Assembly: GCF_037975245.1 (NCBI RefSeq)
Contig: NC_092569.1
Coordinates: forward strand, 34,758,668-34,822,667
DNA: 64,000 nt
Direction of reading: 5' to 3'
Source of the DNA: Apostichopus japonicus
Lineage: Eukaryota; Echinodermata; Holothuroidea; Aspidochirotida; Stichopodidae
Shown here piece after piece: positions 1 through 9,680 of the stretch; position 1 is the stretch's first letter, and every line of letters begins with the position of its first letter. The notes beneath the pieces were generated by a model. It ran no database searches. It was given only the letters and a program-made list of their open reading frames with translations, and was not told the DNA's origin. Made by a program: the position numbers and the translations under genes.

Positions 1-1289
1 TGAAGAGTAATCAAATGGATAGTTAATGGAAATCTAAGTTACAATGTTTCTAAGTAGGTTATGTTGTAACTGATCAGAAAATTAGGGGAAAAAAACATGT
101 AAACAGGAACAGGAGCTGATCAGACAGGTGTGGTGGGAGAACCATCCCACTTGTTGGGTTGGAAGGGCATCCCACAGAATAGCTAGAACAGCACACTCGG
201 TGCATACAGTAGGCTGCTGTTGGTGAGTAACTGATCTCTTTATATTTTCATGAAAGTCAATGGTTATTTCATGCAGCAGAGGTCCGATTGCATAAAAATT
301 TGCAACATCACCAGTTCGCTCTTTCTATTGGTTAAATTTTCGGGCAAATCTTTAATCCCACCTCTCCTCAAATCAAAGTGGGCTTCTATACGTGCACATG
401 CCCACCATGCAGCACACTGGTGAATGTGGTTTACATTACTGAAAATCCTTATTAGTTTTTGTAATAAATCATTTGTAATCATTGCCTAGCTCAGATGAAG
501 GATAATAGCTTTACTTAATACATACATGATATGTAATTAATAACCATTAAGTCAAGGACAACGCCCCTCCTCCTCCCCCTCTCCCCTCCCCATTCACACA
601 CTATGCACTGCTATCTGACATTAAATTTGGTTCAATCAAGAACGAAAAAACTTTGAGTTCAAGATTGGAAAACTGTCTGTCAGTTCAATCGACATGAAAA
701 CTACCTTTCGCTGTATGGTCCAGTCTTTGCATGTGTTGCATATTGTCTCTTTGTTACTTAATTCCCATAACAAAGACCTTCCGTAGCCTGCATTTCAGGG
801 ATATTTTTTTACAATTTACACCATCAGTATTTCACTGTTAAATATTCCAACCTCTAACACCACTTAGTTATTTATTGCCACACAAGCTTGTGATCAAGTC
901 TCCCTTCATTTCATGTAAGAATTATCCGAGAGTTATTAGTTTCCATTGCTTCCCCTCAGTGAACCCTATGATCCCATTATGTATCATCACAAGGACATTG
1001 CATCATTTTTGTCATCACTTCTGAAATCTATACCAAATTGTACTGACCTGTCTATCTTAAATCTTTTTTAAATTTTAGCCTAGCCATTGACAAAACAGCT
1101 TAATTTCTTGTGAGGTAAAGTGTCTCGCCATCCCCATACATAGACCACTATAAAAATATTAATTTCAGGGGTAATAACTGTATTGGTCAAACTGCCACAC
1201 AGCTTGCATTGGGCTGATCATTATGACACATTCGTTGCACTTTGAGATGAGGAGGACTTGTAGCAATATAGTCCTAACCATTGCAGTAG

Positions 1290-1860
1290 GTGGGGTCTTA
1301 GTTTGTAATAGGGTCCTTGTTTTGCAGTTGATAGGGTCTTAGCTTTGCAGGGGTTACATCTCTATGTTCTGACATCTCTATGTTGCAACATCTCTATGTT
1401 CCGACAATTTTTTTTGACCAAAATTCTTGACCAACATGTTTTCGGACCAAGTTTTTTTTCGGACCAAAATGTTTTTGGACCAAAATATTTTTGTGACCCA
1501 ACATTTTTTTTTACTCTAAAATTTTTCATGACCAAATTTTTTTTTGGACAAGCACTTTTTGGGTCATAACAAACTTTGGGCCCTTTTTTTCGTGAAAAAA
1601 AAATTGGTGGGTCCTAACAAGTCACGTCAGAAATAATGTTGGTCCAAAAAACATTGAGTCCCCCCCAAAAAATTGAGTCCCAAAAAATTAAGTCCCCCAA
1701 AAAAATTGAGTCCGAAAAATTGGGTACGAAGAAATGTTGGTAAAAAAAATTAGTCCAAAAAAATTATCGGAACGTATTCCTCGGAACATAGAGACTTCGG
1801 AACATAGAGACGTCGGAAAATAGGGATGTCACCTTTTTTGCAGGTCTTAGGTCTTTGTAG
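1290..1860. repeat. Fold-back repeat built of degenerate GGACCAAA/T-run units
   Basis: The left half repeats ATCTCTATGTTC-type units and then T-runs followed by GGACCAAA. From about 1600 the complementary series appears: GTCC followed by A-runs, then CGGAACATAGAGAC units at 1775-1815. The two halves are imperfect reverse complements around about 1595, so a transcript or single strand could fold into one long hairpin. Flanking pieces at 1290-1350 repeat a GGGTCTTAG...TTTGCAG motif. It may be a foldback-type mobile element or an expanded inverted minisatellite. No transposase is present. Confidence 0.65.
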
Positions 1861-1915
1861 ACACCCCAATTTTCAATGTTAACCATTACAGTGTCCCTCT
1901 TTTTGCTTGTTGCAA

Positions 1916-2082
1916 GCACATGCTGGCCACTATAGCTACTATGGCCACTATAGTGTCCTAGTAAATAGTCTTACCAGACAAAAAGTAAGATCTGCATAAA
2001 ACACATGCTGGCCACTATAGCTACTATGGCCACTATAGTGTCCCAGTTAATAGTCTTACCAGACAAAAAAGGTAAGATCTGC
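1916..2082 (+). repeat. 85-bp direct tandem duplication (two copies)
   Basis: CACATGCTGGCCACTATAG starts at about 1918 and again at about 2003. The two ~85-bp units are nearly identical, differing by a few substitutions and a short insertion in the second copy. Each contains CACTATAGTG, a perfect 10-bp palindrome, and ends near GTAAGATCTGC. Confidence 0.85.
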
Positions 2083-2418
2083 TTTTGATAGGAGTATATC
2101 ACTTAATACTGACTTGGCTTAAATTCCTAACTTTTAAGTACCTGCACATGACTTAGTATCAAACAATATGCTCCATATCTGGATTATTTCTTTACTGAAA
2201 TGTGAAGACGCAATGACAATTGGGGTTCAAACCAATAGCCTTCTCTCCCAATGATAATTTTTATTTCTATTTGATAAAAACTGTTCTGAACTGCTAATTC
2301 ATTCATCATAAAACTTGATTGCTGTTTCAGGAGCATTACTTTAGGTAATAACTATATCTACTATACCAAACTTGTTGTGTAAATACATTGCTTTTGTTTC
2401 TTTTGATCCTCCATCTAG

Positions 2419-2594
2419 GTGCAGGACACAATGAACTGAACAGCAATAAAGACCTTCCAACTGAATACATTGAGCTGGTCATCTGTTGCTTGAAGCTCAA
2501 TAATGGAAGCAGCTCCCTGGTGGAAGCCATTCCCAAAAAGATGGAAATTTATTTTGCTCCATGGAAGCTGTTTGACTGGTTAAAAGAAGCATGA
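2419..2594 (+). CDS. Last coding exon of an alpha/beta-hydrolase-like protein (partial gene)
   Basis: A pyrimidine-rich tract followed by CCATCTAG at 2411-2418 is a good splice acceptor. The open frame from 2419 runs 58 codons to TGA at 2592-2594. Its first residues read GAGHNEL. The G-x-GHN pattern resembles the C-terminal catalytic-histidine region of ABHD-type serine hydrolases, such as the GAGHND of the ABHD17 group. The rest (ending in APWKLFDWLKEA) I do not recognise. The exon starts in phase 1, because the first Gly codon is completed by its first two bases, so upstream exons must lie outside the window or in sequence I could not recognise. The family call rests on a very short motif and is tentative; that this is a coding terminal exon is more secure, from acceptor, open frame and codon use. 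Confidence 0.45.
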
Positions 2595-2835
2595 GGCATT
2601 GTAGGCATGTGTAGCTGAAAATCATCCATATGACTTAGCCACCATATATGGGCAAAAATAACTACTTGGAACAGTTACAATGTCATTTATTTGAGCTGGA
2701 TGAGAGTGGCTATGGACGGCCATTACCACAAAAACAAGAACAAAAAGTAAATTCATTACATTACATTACACATTACAGAAATTTTCTCCATAGAAAAGAA
2801 AATTTCTTCATAAAAAGAATTACTTGGATATCAAA

Positions 2836-2841
2836 AATAAA
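2836..2841 (+). promoter_or_regulatory. Candidate polyadenylation signal AATAAA
   Basis: AATAAA lies about 240 bases after the stop codon at 2594. The surroundings are AT-rich and contain other candidates (for example near 3185), so its use is a guess. Confidence 0.25.
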
Positions 2842-3820
2842 TTTACTCCATCAAATATAAATTTACTAAATCACATCAAAACTTACTTTACTCTTCAAAA
2901 AGAAATTTTCTTCATCAAGGATAAATTTACTCTTGGAAACTAAGTTCACCTCACACATATTAGATCTACCCCGTCCAATATAAACTCATAGCTCAACCTG
3001 TCCTAACCAAAAAAAATCCCCCAATTAATTAATTGGGAATCAGGACAATGTATCTGTTGGAAAAGATATTTGACCCATTATTGTACAAACTGATGCAGAT
3101 GATATTGGAAGAGACTCTTCATGTTGGAAGAGTGGAGATGGAGATGGTGGCATATCGATAACCTATTGCAGGTCTCTCAGGACTGAATAAATTAATGAAT
3201 TAAAGGTGAAGGGATTGGGGAAAACTGCTTACTATTTCTCAATCTATAGCATTACTAATAAACTGAGGTATTAGTAAACTATGGAAGATGGTGCAAATGA
3301 AGTTGTTTTGTGCCAAAATTTAAAATTGATATATATTTTTTATATAGAAATATGTCTCTCATTGTGGTACAAATATTTCAATTGGACCATAACCTTTATC
3401 CCCTGTCATTTTTGCATATATATGTCATTCATATTAATGAGTGATTAATGTCCGATGATAACATATTGAAAGATCGTCATATGACATAGTTATATTTTTG
3501 CCTAATGTATATGGTCCTTTTCCTACAGCATGTATTATGTGGTGCAAAGGAACTTTTGAACAAATTATATGTCAGTAGGATTATGCATATTATTAAACTA
3601 GTGGGCAGAGCTTAGTCAACATCATACATTTGAATGAATGCAAAGCTGGAAGTTTGATTGCTATAACTGTGTTAGTAAGACTAGTAAATATTGGGTATTG
3701 AGGTGAGCAGGGAGGGGCTTTGGGGACAGGCAGGGGATTAAATTGAGTGCAGGTTTTCACTATATATTTTGCTGTAGATGACAACACCATTGGTGTAGTC
3801 TTGCCCATTCTCTGTTGTTG

Positions 3821-4045
3821 TTCATATCAGTTTATATTTTGAGATGTAGTACTTTATTTTAATCAATGTTTTAATGTTCAATATCAGTTTTTATTTGAGA
3901 TGTGCTTTTTTTATTAAATGTTTTAATGTTCATATCAGTTTATATTTTGAGATGTAGTGCTTTTTTCCATTAAATGTTTTGATGTTCGTATCGGTTTAGA
4001 TTTTGATATTTTGAAATGGTAGTCCTTTTTTTATTCAATGTTAAT
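3821..4045 (+). repeat. Minisatellite, about four copies of a ~54-bp unit
   Basis: The phrase TTCATATCAGTTTATATTTTG, or a close variant, recurs at about 3821, 3877, 3929 and 3985. Each is followed by GAGATGTAGT, a T-run and AAATGTTTTAATG. Spacing is 52-56 bp and the copies diverge towards the right. Confidence 0.8.
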
Positions 4046-4254
4046 TAAAACAAGACCAATGTCCTGTGTTCATGTGTAACACTGTACTTCTTTCATTCTA
4101 TTTAACCTTTTGTAAACTATTTGGAAGAGATAAACCAACTTAAAGCAACCTGATGATATTTGTTGTGTATGATCTTTTTCTTGGTTTTTCTTTTGCTTTG
4201 CTCAAGAAGAATTTGAAGGCACAAACATGGTTTATGTGTCGTAAACCTTCGATA

Positions 4255-4400
4255 CAACTCCTTTTATATTAACATCTTTGCTAAGCAATTCGCTTCGAAT
4301 ATTATTATCGTGAGTATACGAGAGCATTGTGTGGACCGTCCACAAATCTTATACACTTGATCTTGAATTATTAAATAAGCCTAACCAAAACTATTTGAAG
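4255..4400 (+). repeat. Isolated, degenerate relative of the satellite monomer
   Basis: ATTATTATCGTGAGTATACGAG followed by TGTGGACCGTCCACA (4331-4345) and ATCTTATACAC matches the core of the large array (ATCGTAAGTGTACGAG, palindrome, ATCTTATACAC). It lies about 2.7 kb outside the array, and its outer palindrome arm bases are altered. Confidence 0.65.
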
Positions 4401-5775
4401 GTGTCAGAAATTTATCATGCGAGGGAGGAAGTCAAAATGGCGCTGCTTTCGACACGAAAAAAAAAAATTCCATGTAAAATGTCTTTTATAAAGGTTCTGT
4501 AAATTTCACATTGTTCTCTGCTTCCTGCTCTACGCTGTTAGAGAGTTACAACATAACTTATTCCTATATTTAAAAAGGTAGCAAACATAACACATGACAA
4601 TGTCGAAGAGGATAATTATTCAACCACCATGACAGCAGTATCGCTAACACCCAACACAAACGACATTGCACAGCCGCATATATGTATATATAGTACTGCA
4701 AATGTTCAATCTTGAAATTTATGATGTACATTTTTTTTTTTTTTTTGACAGTCTTTGATCAATAATAAGCTTGCAAAATGACAGCAATGGAATGCATGCA
4801 ATGTTTTCCTCAATGTTGATGATAAATACAGTGATCATTGTTTGTATATATTTTCGTTACACCTTTTTTAGTATTTATTGCTTCAAAATGTGCCTGAAAG
4901 GTTGCAACCAACCAAATATGCATGTGCATTAACGTGTTCGTGGCAGGTCTGCTGCATTGGCCCTTTAAAGCACGCTATCGTTAGGGAAGTTTCGTAAAGA
5001 TTTCAAAAAAGTACTAATTCCTGGAGGTCTGGACTCTCCAAATTGTTTTCAGACATTCTAAGTAAAGCATACCTTTAACCTTCTTTTTTTTCTTGCCCCA
5101 TCTAAACATAAAGGCCTATATAAATAAACAAACAATTAACAATACTTCGAATTTCGAGTAGATATAAAAGATGTCTTGAAATTCAAATGATGTTGTCAAC
5201 ATGAAAATCGATGTTTACTTGGTGTTTTTTCTAAAAGGTTATATGTTTGTACCTTCATATAGTTATATAACAGGCACACTCAATCTTCATTGTTCGCATC
5301 GAAAATAAAGAATGAAGTAACACTTTCTGGGGGAGGGGATTGATACCTTTTCAGTATATTTACTGCTTAAATTTGGGCAAAACCTTTTCCAACCACCTAC
5401 AACCCCCCGCCCCCCCCCCCCCCCCCGCTTCAAATGTTCTCTCTTACGATTCCCATTGTCCATTTCCTTTTTCATAGATTAGTCAGAGATAGATTTAAAC
5501 AGTCCGTTTTTTGCACTGCCGATTTCTTTGAATAAGCCGTCAAGTGATATTCGAAGAAAGTATACTAATGGCCCAGGCTATATCATGCACGTATAGCGAT
5601 GAATCGCACGTTAAAAGTCGACAAATACCCATCGCAATATAATGTAGGATACAGAAAAGTATACTGCTTACTATAAATACCATTTCCAGATAACCAAACC
5701 CGTAATTGAAAATATTACACATTTATCAACTACTATAATTCACAACAAGAAGAATCTGGGAGGGACGCCCACCCA

Positions 5776-5912
5776 TAAAATCTCGATATTCTACAGGAAG
5801 ACTTAAACTGGTCAAATATGGGACTGTTAATATCCTTTATTAACCGAACTGGTAGATCTGTTTAATTCATGTATCATTGAGCATAAATAGATTCAAATTA
5901 AAAATAGATAAC
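5776..5912 (+). repeat. Isolated, degenerate satellite fragment
   Basis: ATCTCGATATTC, GGTCAAATATGGGACTGTTA, ATATCCTTTATTAACCGAACTGGTAGATCTGTTTAATTCATGTATCATTGAGC parallels the first third of the array monomer. It then ends in a C run. The palindrome portion is missing. Confidence 0.65.
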
Positions 5913-5962
5913 CCTCCCCCCCCCCCCCAATCTTGGTCAAACTGACGATACTTGGAAAATTT

Positions 5963-6023
5963 GAGTGCGACAGTCTGAATTTCCGACTGTCGCACTCTCA
6001 TTTTTCCGACTGTCGCACTCTCA
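5963..6023. repeat. Hairpin with perfect 13-bp arms plus an extra copy of one arm
   Basis: GAGTGCGACAGTC at 5963-5975 is the exact reverse complement of GACTGTCGCACTC at 5985-5997, with a 9-base loop. CCGACTGTCGCACTCTCATT occurs again at 6007-6025. Function unknown; it may be the terminus of a small mobile element. Confidence 0.8.
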
Positions 6024-6291
6024 TTTTCACATATTCTTGTAATTTGTGAGTGAACTAAAATTTTCGGTCAAAATTGACCTTCAATCAGTCATTTTTACCA
6101 CGTTTTCCTTGTCACATTGAGAAATTCTATCACGCGATCTTTATACTCCACCATACAAAACTTCGTATGATTTTGAATACTCCCAGTTCGCTAGCTTCAA
6201 GTAAGTTCAAGATATACATTGTCTCTATGTATACAAAAAACGCTGAATGCTAATCTACGGAAGCTTAAAAGTGCCATCAACAAAACAAAAA

Positions 6292-6640
6292 CTCTGGCCC
6301 ATAATTTGACATTTTTCAGTAACAAGATAAAATGATATCAAAAATCAGAAAATGTTGGATTGCTCAGTTGCTTTAACTGATCAATTGAACAATTTTCTGA
6401 AAAATGTTTAATTGCTAACTTATCATTATATCTCGTCAGTTTGACATTTTTCTGCAAAATTTCCGATCGTTCACTTCATTCCATCTGAGCAATTGAAACA
6501 TTTTCTGCAAAATGTTCAATGTGTTTAATTGCCAACTTATCGTAACTCGTCAACTCAACATTTTTCTGCAAAATGTTTAATTGTTCACTTCATTCCGAAT
6601 GATCAGTTGGAATGAAGCGAACAATTAAAACATTTCATGT
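6292..6640. repeat. ~117-bp degenerate tandem repeat ending in a hairpin
   Basis: AATTGCTAACTTATC at about 6410 recurs as AATTGCCAACTTATC at about 6527. Each is followed by CATTTTTCTGCAAAAT and TTCACTTCATTCC. The last copy ends in an inverted repeat: AATGTTTAATTGTTCACTTC... at 6572-6596 pairs with the reverse-complementary run at 6609-6635 across a ~12-base loop. Confidence 0.7.
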
Positions 6641-6924
6641 GAGTAATAAATATCCCCCACCCACCCCCCCCCCAAAGAAAAAATATTAAGCGTGCCAATA
6701 AAAGCTCTGTATTTTTGGTAACTCACTTTGTCGTCGAATATAATTTGTTGAAAATAAAAAGTTTTCCCCTTTGTTACATTAACATAGCTTTTGTAGTCAG
6801 TAGTCTATAAAGCCTTCAAGCAGATAACTTTACTTAGTTGCTTACCTGCTTTGCTTAACCAGAGTGTTTATAGAAGTTTGTGAAGTGAGGGCCAGTGGTA
6901 TTCAATATGTGAATGTTGGCGAGT

Positions 6925-7050
6925 AGAGCAGGGGGGGGGGGGGGTGGGAGAACAAACAACAGCCGGAATTTTATAGCTCCAAAACCTATCCAATTGGAAT
7001 TTCAGCCACTACCCCCCCCCCCCTCCCCCAATGATCAGGCCTTAGCTACG
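6925..7050 (-). mobile_element. Possible remnant of a non-autonomous DNA transposon
   Basis: A G run at 6931-6943 and C-rich runs around 7012-7026 bracket about 70 bp. The run is followed by a stretch whose reverse complement reads AGGGACGTAGCTAAGGCC. GGxGTAGCT/C-plus-G-run ends are common in invertebrate non-autonomous DNA elements. No terminal repeat pair or target duplication could be established, so this is tentative. Confidence 0.25.
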
Positions 7051-8851
7051 TCCCTGATTTCATGGAATCATCACTCCGTCAAACAAGGGTCTGTTTATAT
7101 CCTTTATTTTCCGAAGTTGTAGATCTGTCTATATCATGTGTCATTGAGCGTAGAAAAACTCAAATTCAGTATAGATATATAAATGTTTCACTTAATCATC
7201 ACTCCGTTAAACAAGGGTCAGCGTCTGTTTATATCCTTTATTTTCCGAAGTTGTAGATCTGTGTATTGAATGCATTGAAAGTAATCACATCGTATTAACG
7301 TCTTTTTTGTTGTTGTAACACAGTAATTTCAATTGGAATATATAATCGTAAGTGTATGAGCGGATTCTGTGGACCGTCCACATAATCTTATACACATTTC
7401 ATTGTATTATTTATTGATGATAAACCAAAATTAGGGTTAAAAATTGATGAACTCTATTAATTCAAAAAGACTGTGTTCTAAGGAAGGACCCCGCACCAAA
7501 TATCGGCAGATTCAGGAAGGAATCAACCCGTCAAATATAGGTCTGTTTTATATCCTTTAATTACTGATTACTAATTCGTAGATCTGTTTAAATCATGTGT
7601 CATTGAGCATATAAAGATTAATTTTAAAAACAGATAACTTTATCAAATATATACTTTTTGGCATGCCATACGGTTTACCTTTAGGTTAATATATTCTTAA
7701 CAAAAGTTTATTTAGGAACATTGGGAAGAAAAAATGTAAGCAAGCATCAACAATCCTCGTTATTATAGGAAACCCCGAAAGAATAACCCTAATCCTTAAC
7801 CCTTAATATTAGTATGATAATACTGTTGACCGTTCACATAATAATTGTCTTAAAAGCAGCTTGTTAAGAAAGATCACAACCTAAATATTTTCTTTTGGTC
7901 TATAGAATGTATTTGGATAGTAGTATTAACGTTTTTGTTTTTTTTAGTAACACACGTAATCTCAATTGGAATATATAATCGTAAGTATATGAGCGTATTA
8001 TGTGGACCGTCCACATAATCTGAGACACATGATATTGTATAACATATTGATTCTTAAGCAAAGCTCCTCTTGAATATATTCAGAAATGATCAGCTAATCT
8101 AATTAACACTGACAGCCTTCTGAACAAGGGCCAAACCCTCAAATCTCGAAATATTTCAGTTAATCATCCACTCCGTCAAACAAGGGTCTGTTTATATCCT
8201 TTATTTTCCGAAGTTGTAGGTCTGTCTATATCATGTGTCATTGAGCATAGAAAAATTGAAATTAAAAATAGATAGCCATATCATATTAAATGAAAGTCGG
8301 CTTACCTACATTGTAATGAAACTTGATCTCAACTTTAATTGGGAACATTGGAAATGAACCACTCCTGTAAACTGACCTCAATGACCACCGGTGCACGGGT
8401 TATGGTTGGCATTGGTGCCCCCCCCCCGCACCCTTACCCCCCGACTTAAAAAGAAAAGTGAAAATAAAACTTACTATTACCCTTATCCTGTAAGATAATA
8501 CTCATAACCATTCAAATATTAATTGTTTAAAACGAAGCTGTTAAGACAATAGTGTGTATTAGGATAGTAGTGTAACGTGAATGGTTTTTATACTCATCCG
8601 TAGTAAGCTGTGCATTGAGCTACATAGCCCGCCATGTCATGAATATTTATATTCAAGTGGAATGTAATTTAGGAGGGTTAAATGCTAATTGATGTGTTTT
8701 ATAGTCTTATTAAGAGAGTTATGGGTTAAGTAAATCGGTATTACCAGTGAATTTATTGTCTACAACATATCTGCATATGTTTAGGGGGATAATGTTGTTG
8801 TTGTAAATTAAATAATTAAAGAGATTTTACGTCACATGTTGTATTGTTTTA
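7051..8851 (+). repeat. Left edge of the satellite array: incomplete, diverged higher-order repeat
   Basis: Diverged monomers begin near 7061 (CTCCGTCAAACAAGGGTCTG) and recur at about 7198 and 7510. The palindrome core appears at 7363-7387 (one arm mismatch), as a broken form near 7825-7845, and with 11-bp arms at 7997-8019. From about 7860 the sequence is almost identical to the constant part of later units (compare 11030-12023). The C run at about 8408 marks the constant part in every copy. Confidence 0.85.
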
Positions 8852-9340
8852 TTGCTTAGTATATGTACCAGAGTGTCACCACTTGCACAGATTTTGAAAA
8901 TTAATCTATATTGTAAACTTGCATTCACATATACTAAAGTCTTGTACGCAGAGATTTTTTATTTTCTTGTAATTGTAATATGGCCTGGTCTCTATTTACT
9001 ACGATTAACTGATACACAAGCTAACCACGACATTTCCATAAAGGAACTTTTGACAGTATTCTCTGCTGTGCTAATGGGCCCCCGGAATGCAACAGTAGTA
9101 TTGACGTTTTTGTTTAATAACCCACGTCATCTCAATTGAAATATATAATCATAATTGTATAATCGGTTTATGTGGATCGTCCACATTATATTATACGTAT
9201 GATGTTGTATTGTTTATTGATTCTAAACCAAAACCGTATAATTGAAAATATTAAAAATTAATCAAGTACATTAATTCACAATAACGGTCTTCTGAATAAG
9301 GGCTACACACCCTCAAATCTCGACAGATTCAATAAGGAAT

Positions 9341-9680
9341 CAACCCGTCAAATATGGGTCTGTTTTATATCCTGTATTTACAGAACTCGTAGATCTGTTT
9401 AAATCATGTGTATTGAATGTATTTAATATATTCATATAGATGTATAAACGTTTTTTTTTTCTTTTTTTCTGTAACACACGTAATCTCAATTGGAATATAT
9501 AATCGTAAGTGTACGAGCGGATTATGTGGACCGTCCACATAATCTTATACACATTTCATTATATTTTTTATTGACTATAAACAAAAATTAGGGTTTTAAA
9601 TTTATCAACTATATTAATTCAAAATAACTGTGTTCTAAGGAAGGACCCCGCGCCAAATATCGACAGATTCAGTAAGGAAT
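9341..9680 (+). repeat. Reference satellite monomer (340 bp)
   Basis: This representative unit runs in order: CAACCCGTCAAATATGGGTC; TAGATCTGTTTAAATCATG; a T/C-rich tract (9450-9470) whose length varies between copies; TAACACACGTAATCTCAATT; ATATATAATCGTAAGTGTAC; a palindrome at 9520-9544; CTTATACACATTTCATTATA; an AT-rich stretch with TTAATTC; and GGACCCCGCGCCAAATATCG. Two subtypes alternate. In one the palindrome is perfect (…CACATAATC) and followed by TTATTGACTATAAAC; in the other it has one change (…CACACAATC) and is followed by TTATTGATTATAAACC. The minus strand is open for about 70 codons in many copies, but its lysine run is just the T tract, so it is not taken as a gene. Confidence 0.95.
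9520..9544. repeat. Conserved odd palindrome in every monomer
   Basis: Arm GATTATGTGGAC (9520-9531), a single central C, then its exact reverse complement GTCCACATAATC (9533-9544). The same element sits at the equivalent place in all canonical monomers. In altered form it also occurs in the diverged monomers of the constant part (for example TTTATGTGGATCGTCCACAT at about 9168-9187) and in isolated copies outside the array (4331-4345; 45280-45304). It could form a cruciform or RNA hairpin, or bind a dimeric protein; its function is unknown. Confidence 0.9.

Larger units (their letters stand above)
1..2418. other. Presumed intron / upstream DNA, no gene recognised
   Basis: No convincing coding exon was found on either strand. 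A donor-like GTGAGTAA occurs at about 222-229, but no reading frame before it is recognisable. The stretch is probably intronic to the plus-strand gene whose last exon begins at 2419. It contains the fold-back repeat and the 85-bp duplication listed separately, and is otherwise AT-rich unique-looking sequence. Confidence 0.4.
2842..7040. other. Gene-poor intergenic DNA left of the satellite array
   Basis: No coding exon is recognised here. The stretch is AT-rich, with pure C runs at about 5405-5427, 5913-5928, 6665-6674 and 7012-7021 and a G run at about 6931-6943. It also holds minisatellites, hairpins and two isolated degenerate relatives of the neighbouring satellite, listed separately. 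Confidence 0.6.

Noticed and set aside
186-222. Possible short exon ending at GTGAGTAA near 222
   Set aside because: A good donor alone. None of the three frames before it gives recognisable protein and no link to the exon at 2419 can be shown.
8852-9139. 95-codon plus-strand frame repeated in six higher-order units
   Set aside because: It starts at TTG, not ATG, is closed by a shared stop in type B units, and shows no known family. Treated as a by-product of the repeat.
9340-9552. Recurrent ~70-codon minus-strand frame in satellite monomers (also 9680, 12853, 16020, 16360, 22695, 23035, 29378, 32543, 32883, 39584 and others)
   Set aside because: It crosses the palindrome, its Lys run is the variable T tract, diverged monomers break it, and it has no domain or splice context. 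Repetition of the DNA explains it.
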